Below are positions 63,428 to 64,000 of a DNA stretch of 64,000 nucleotides, piece by piece; the stretch's first letter is position 1, and each line of letters opens with the position of its first letter. The notes beneath the pieces are model-generated. The model did not search any database. It saw nothing but the letters and a program-made list of their open reading frames with translations, and was not told the origin of the DNA. Both the position numbers and the translations under genes were made by a program. The stretch lies in assembly GCA_951812775.1 (NCBI GenBank), contig OX638326.1:1748335-1812334 (forward strand), read 5' to 3'. This DNA is from an uncultured Alphaproteobacteria bacterium (GTDB lineage: Bacteria; Pseudomonadota; Alphaproteobacteria; MPNO01; UBA2964).

Positions 63428-64000
63428 TTAGTCGCCTGCCTCTGACTCGCACAGATACCAGATGCGTCCGAAGGGACCGCCTTTTAGCAACTCAACTTCG
63501 ATCTCTGCCATTTCTTCATCGCCGAGCACTTCATAGTCACCCATGGAGGCAGCAATGGCGGTGCGGCGGGCATTATCTTCCATAATAAACACCCCAGCGG
63601 TCATTTCTTCCACACTGCCACCCGTGACCACGATACCATGCGCGCGCAGCAAGGCGGCACGGTGGTTGCCAAGGGTTTCCGCCATGGCTTTGCCGCGCTC
63701 TTCCGTCAGGATCAGTCTGGAATCCGGGTGAACCGGAATGCCGTCGCGGAAGATTGATGCCAGAAAATATGTTGGCTTCAGATCATGTTCCGACATGCTA
63801 AAGCTGGTTGCGGAATGGCAATGAAAATGGGCCACCGACTTCACATCCGGACGGGCTTTATAAACCTCCAGATGGATCGGCAGCTCGCTGGGCAGTTTTA
63901 CGCCGTAGTCATCCTTGCCGCCATGAAGATCAATCTCGACAAAATCTTCCGGGCGAGAGTCCGCACTGAGCTCATGCGGCGTCATCAGAATTTTGTTGGG
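63428..64000 (-). CDS. Class II aldolase/adducin family protein, 5' end beyond window
   Basis: The frame enters from the right edge without a start in the window; the first in-window codons read PNKILMTPHELSAD. Metal-binding His are in SVAHFHCHSATSF, and ALLRAHGIVVTGG supplies the last His. Members of this family are fuculose-type aldolases or 4-hydroxy-3-polyprenylbenzoate-like decarboxylases. The C-terminal ~190 residues are present. It converges on the Rieske gene. Confidence 0.88.
   Translation of the reverse strand, partial: PNKILMTPHELSADSRPEDFVEIDLHGGKDDYGVKLPSELPIHLEVYKARPDVKSVAHFHCHSATSFSMSEHDLKPTYFLASIFRDGIPVHPDSRLILTEERGKAMAETLGNHRAALLRAHGIVVTGGSVEEMTAGVFIMEDNARRTAIAASMGDYEVLGDEEMAEIEVELLKGGPFGRIWYLCESEAGD

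Noticed and set aside
1..64000. Genome-wide reassignment of UGA to Trp
   Set aside because: UGA ends many intact genes here (for example 1541-1543, 3328-3330, 40888-40890), with the next gene starting at or near it.
1..64000. CRISPR arrays, rRNA genes, insertion sequences
   Set aside because: No regular repeat-spacer series, rRNA segment or transposase reading frame was seen.

Overview
The window reads as the chromosome of an alphaproteobacterium, probably a heterotroph rich in catabolic genes. Pointers are the gene order purS-purQ-purL-bolA-grxD (with rpsD close by), a DUF1476 (ATP synthase zeta inhibitor type) gene just upstream of it, a short CinA-like protein and a TerC-family protein. 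GC content looks mid-50s by eye, apart from three AT-rich patches. Species cannot be fixed from the sequence alone.

Layout. 1-8.7 kb: a plus-strand catabolic operon (MFS carrier, SDR, ACMSD-type amidohydrolase, orphan molybdenum hydroxylase large subunit, dihydroxyphthalate-decarboxylase-like protein, Gfo/Idh oxidoreductase, DapA-like aldolase). 8.7-12.5 kb: SDR, TPR lipoprotein-like secreted protein, CDGSH protein, TauD-type dioxygenase, VIT-family transporter. 12.6-14.5 kb: AT-rich ATPase + DUF4276 pair beside tRNA-Leu(TAA). 14.8-24.7 kb: TPR/glycosyltransferase-like pseudogene, three tandem MFS exporters with a small membrane protein and a CinA-like gene, PEP-mutase-family enzyme, TIGR03032-type protein, 2OG oxygenase. 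25-28.5 kb: methionine aminopeptidase, radC, a 1.3 kb islet flanked by an 86-bp repeat of the radC 3' end, TerC. 28.8-45.3 kb: mixed enzymes including purC, a tryptophan-halogenase-family flavoprotein, amidase, ATM1-type ABC exporter, Bcr-like MFS, purB, RsmB/F-like RNA methylase and a fumarate-reductase-like flavoprotein. 45.3-51.8 kb: core block NRDE, purS, purQ, purL, bolA, grxD, two VOC proteins, rpsD. 51.9-52.8 kb: AT-rich Panacea-domain gene plus a two-helix membrane protein, a candidate toxin-antitoxin pair. 52.8-64 kb: a second catabolic region (GMC oxidoreductase, gamma-resorcylate-type amidohydrolase, three hydrolases, SDR, two Rieske oxygenases, old yellow enzyme, class II aldolase), mostly on the minus strand.

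An unusual theme is gene disruption. At least eight genes carry a single lesion: short perfect or near-perfect tandem duplications (17, 28, 5 and probably 7 bp) that shift the frame, two TGA codons where a conserved Trp is expected, other small indels, and an ATG-less start. In each case the protein reads well on both sides, so the lesions are either very recent or sequence errors. Core genes (pur genes, rpsD, radC, map) are intact.

The best candidates for undescribed biology are the radC-end islet with its single membrane/coiled-coil gene, the Panacea/membrane-protein pair, and the ATPase/DUF4276 pair. All three are AT-rich one- or two-gene cassettes at the edge of core genes. The first catabolic operon, with a molybdenum hydroxylase large subunit lacking its FeS and FAD partners, also has no pathway I can name.
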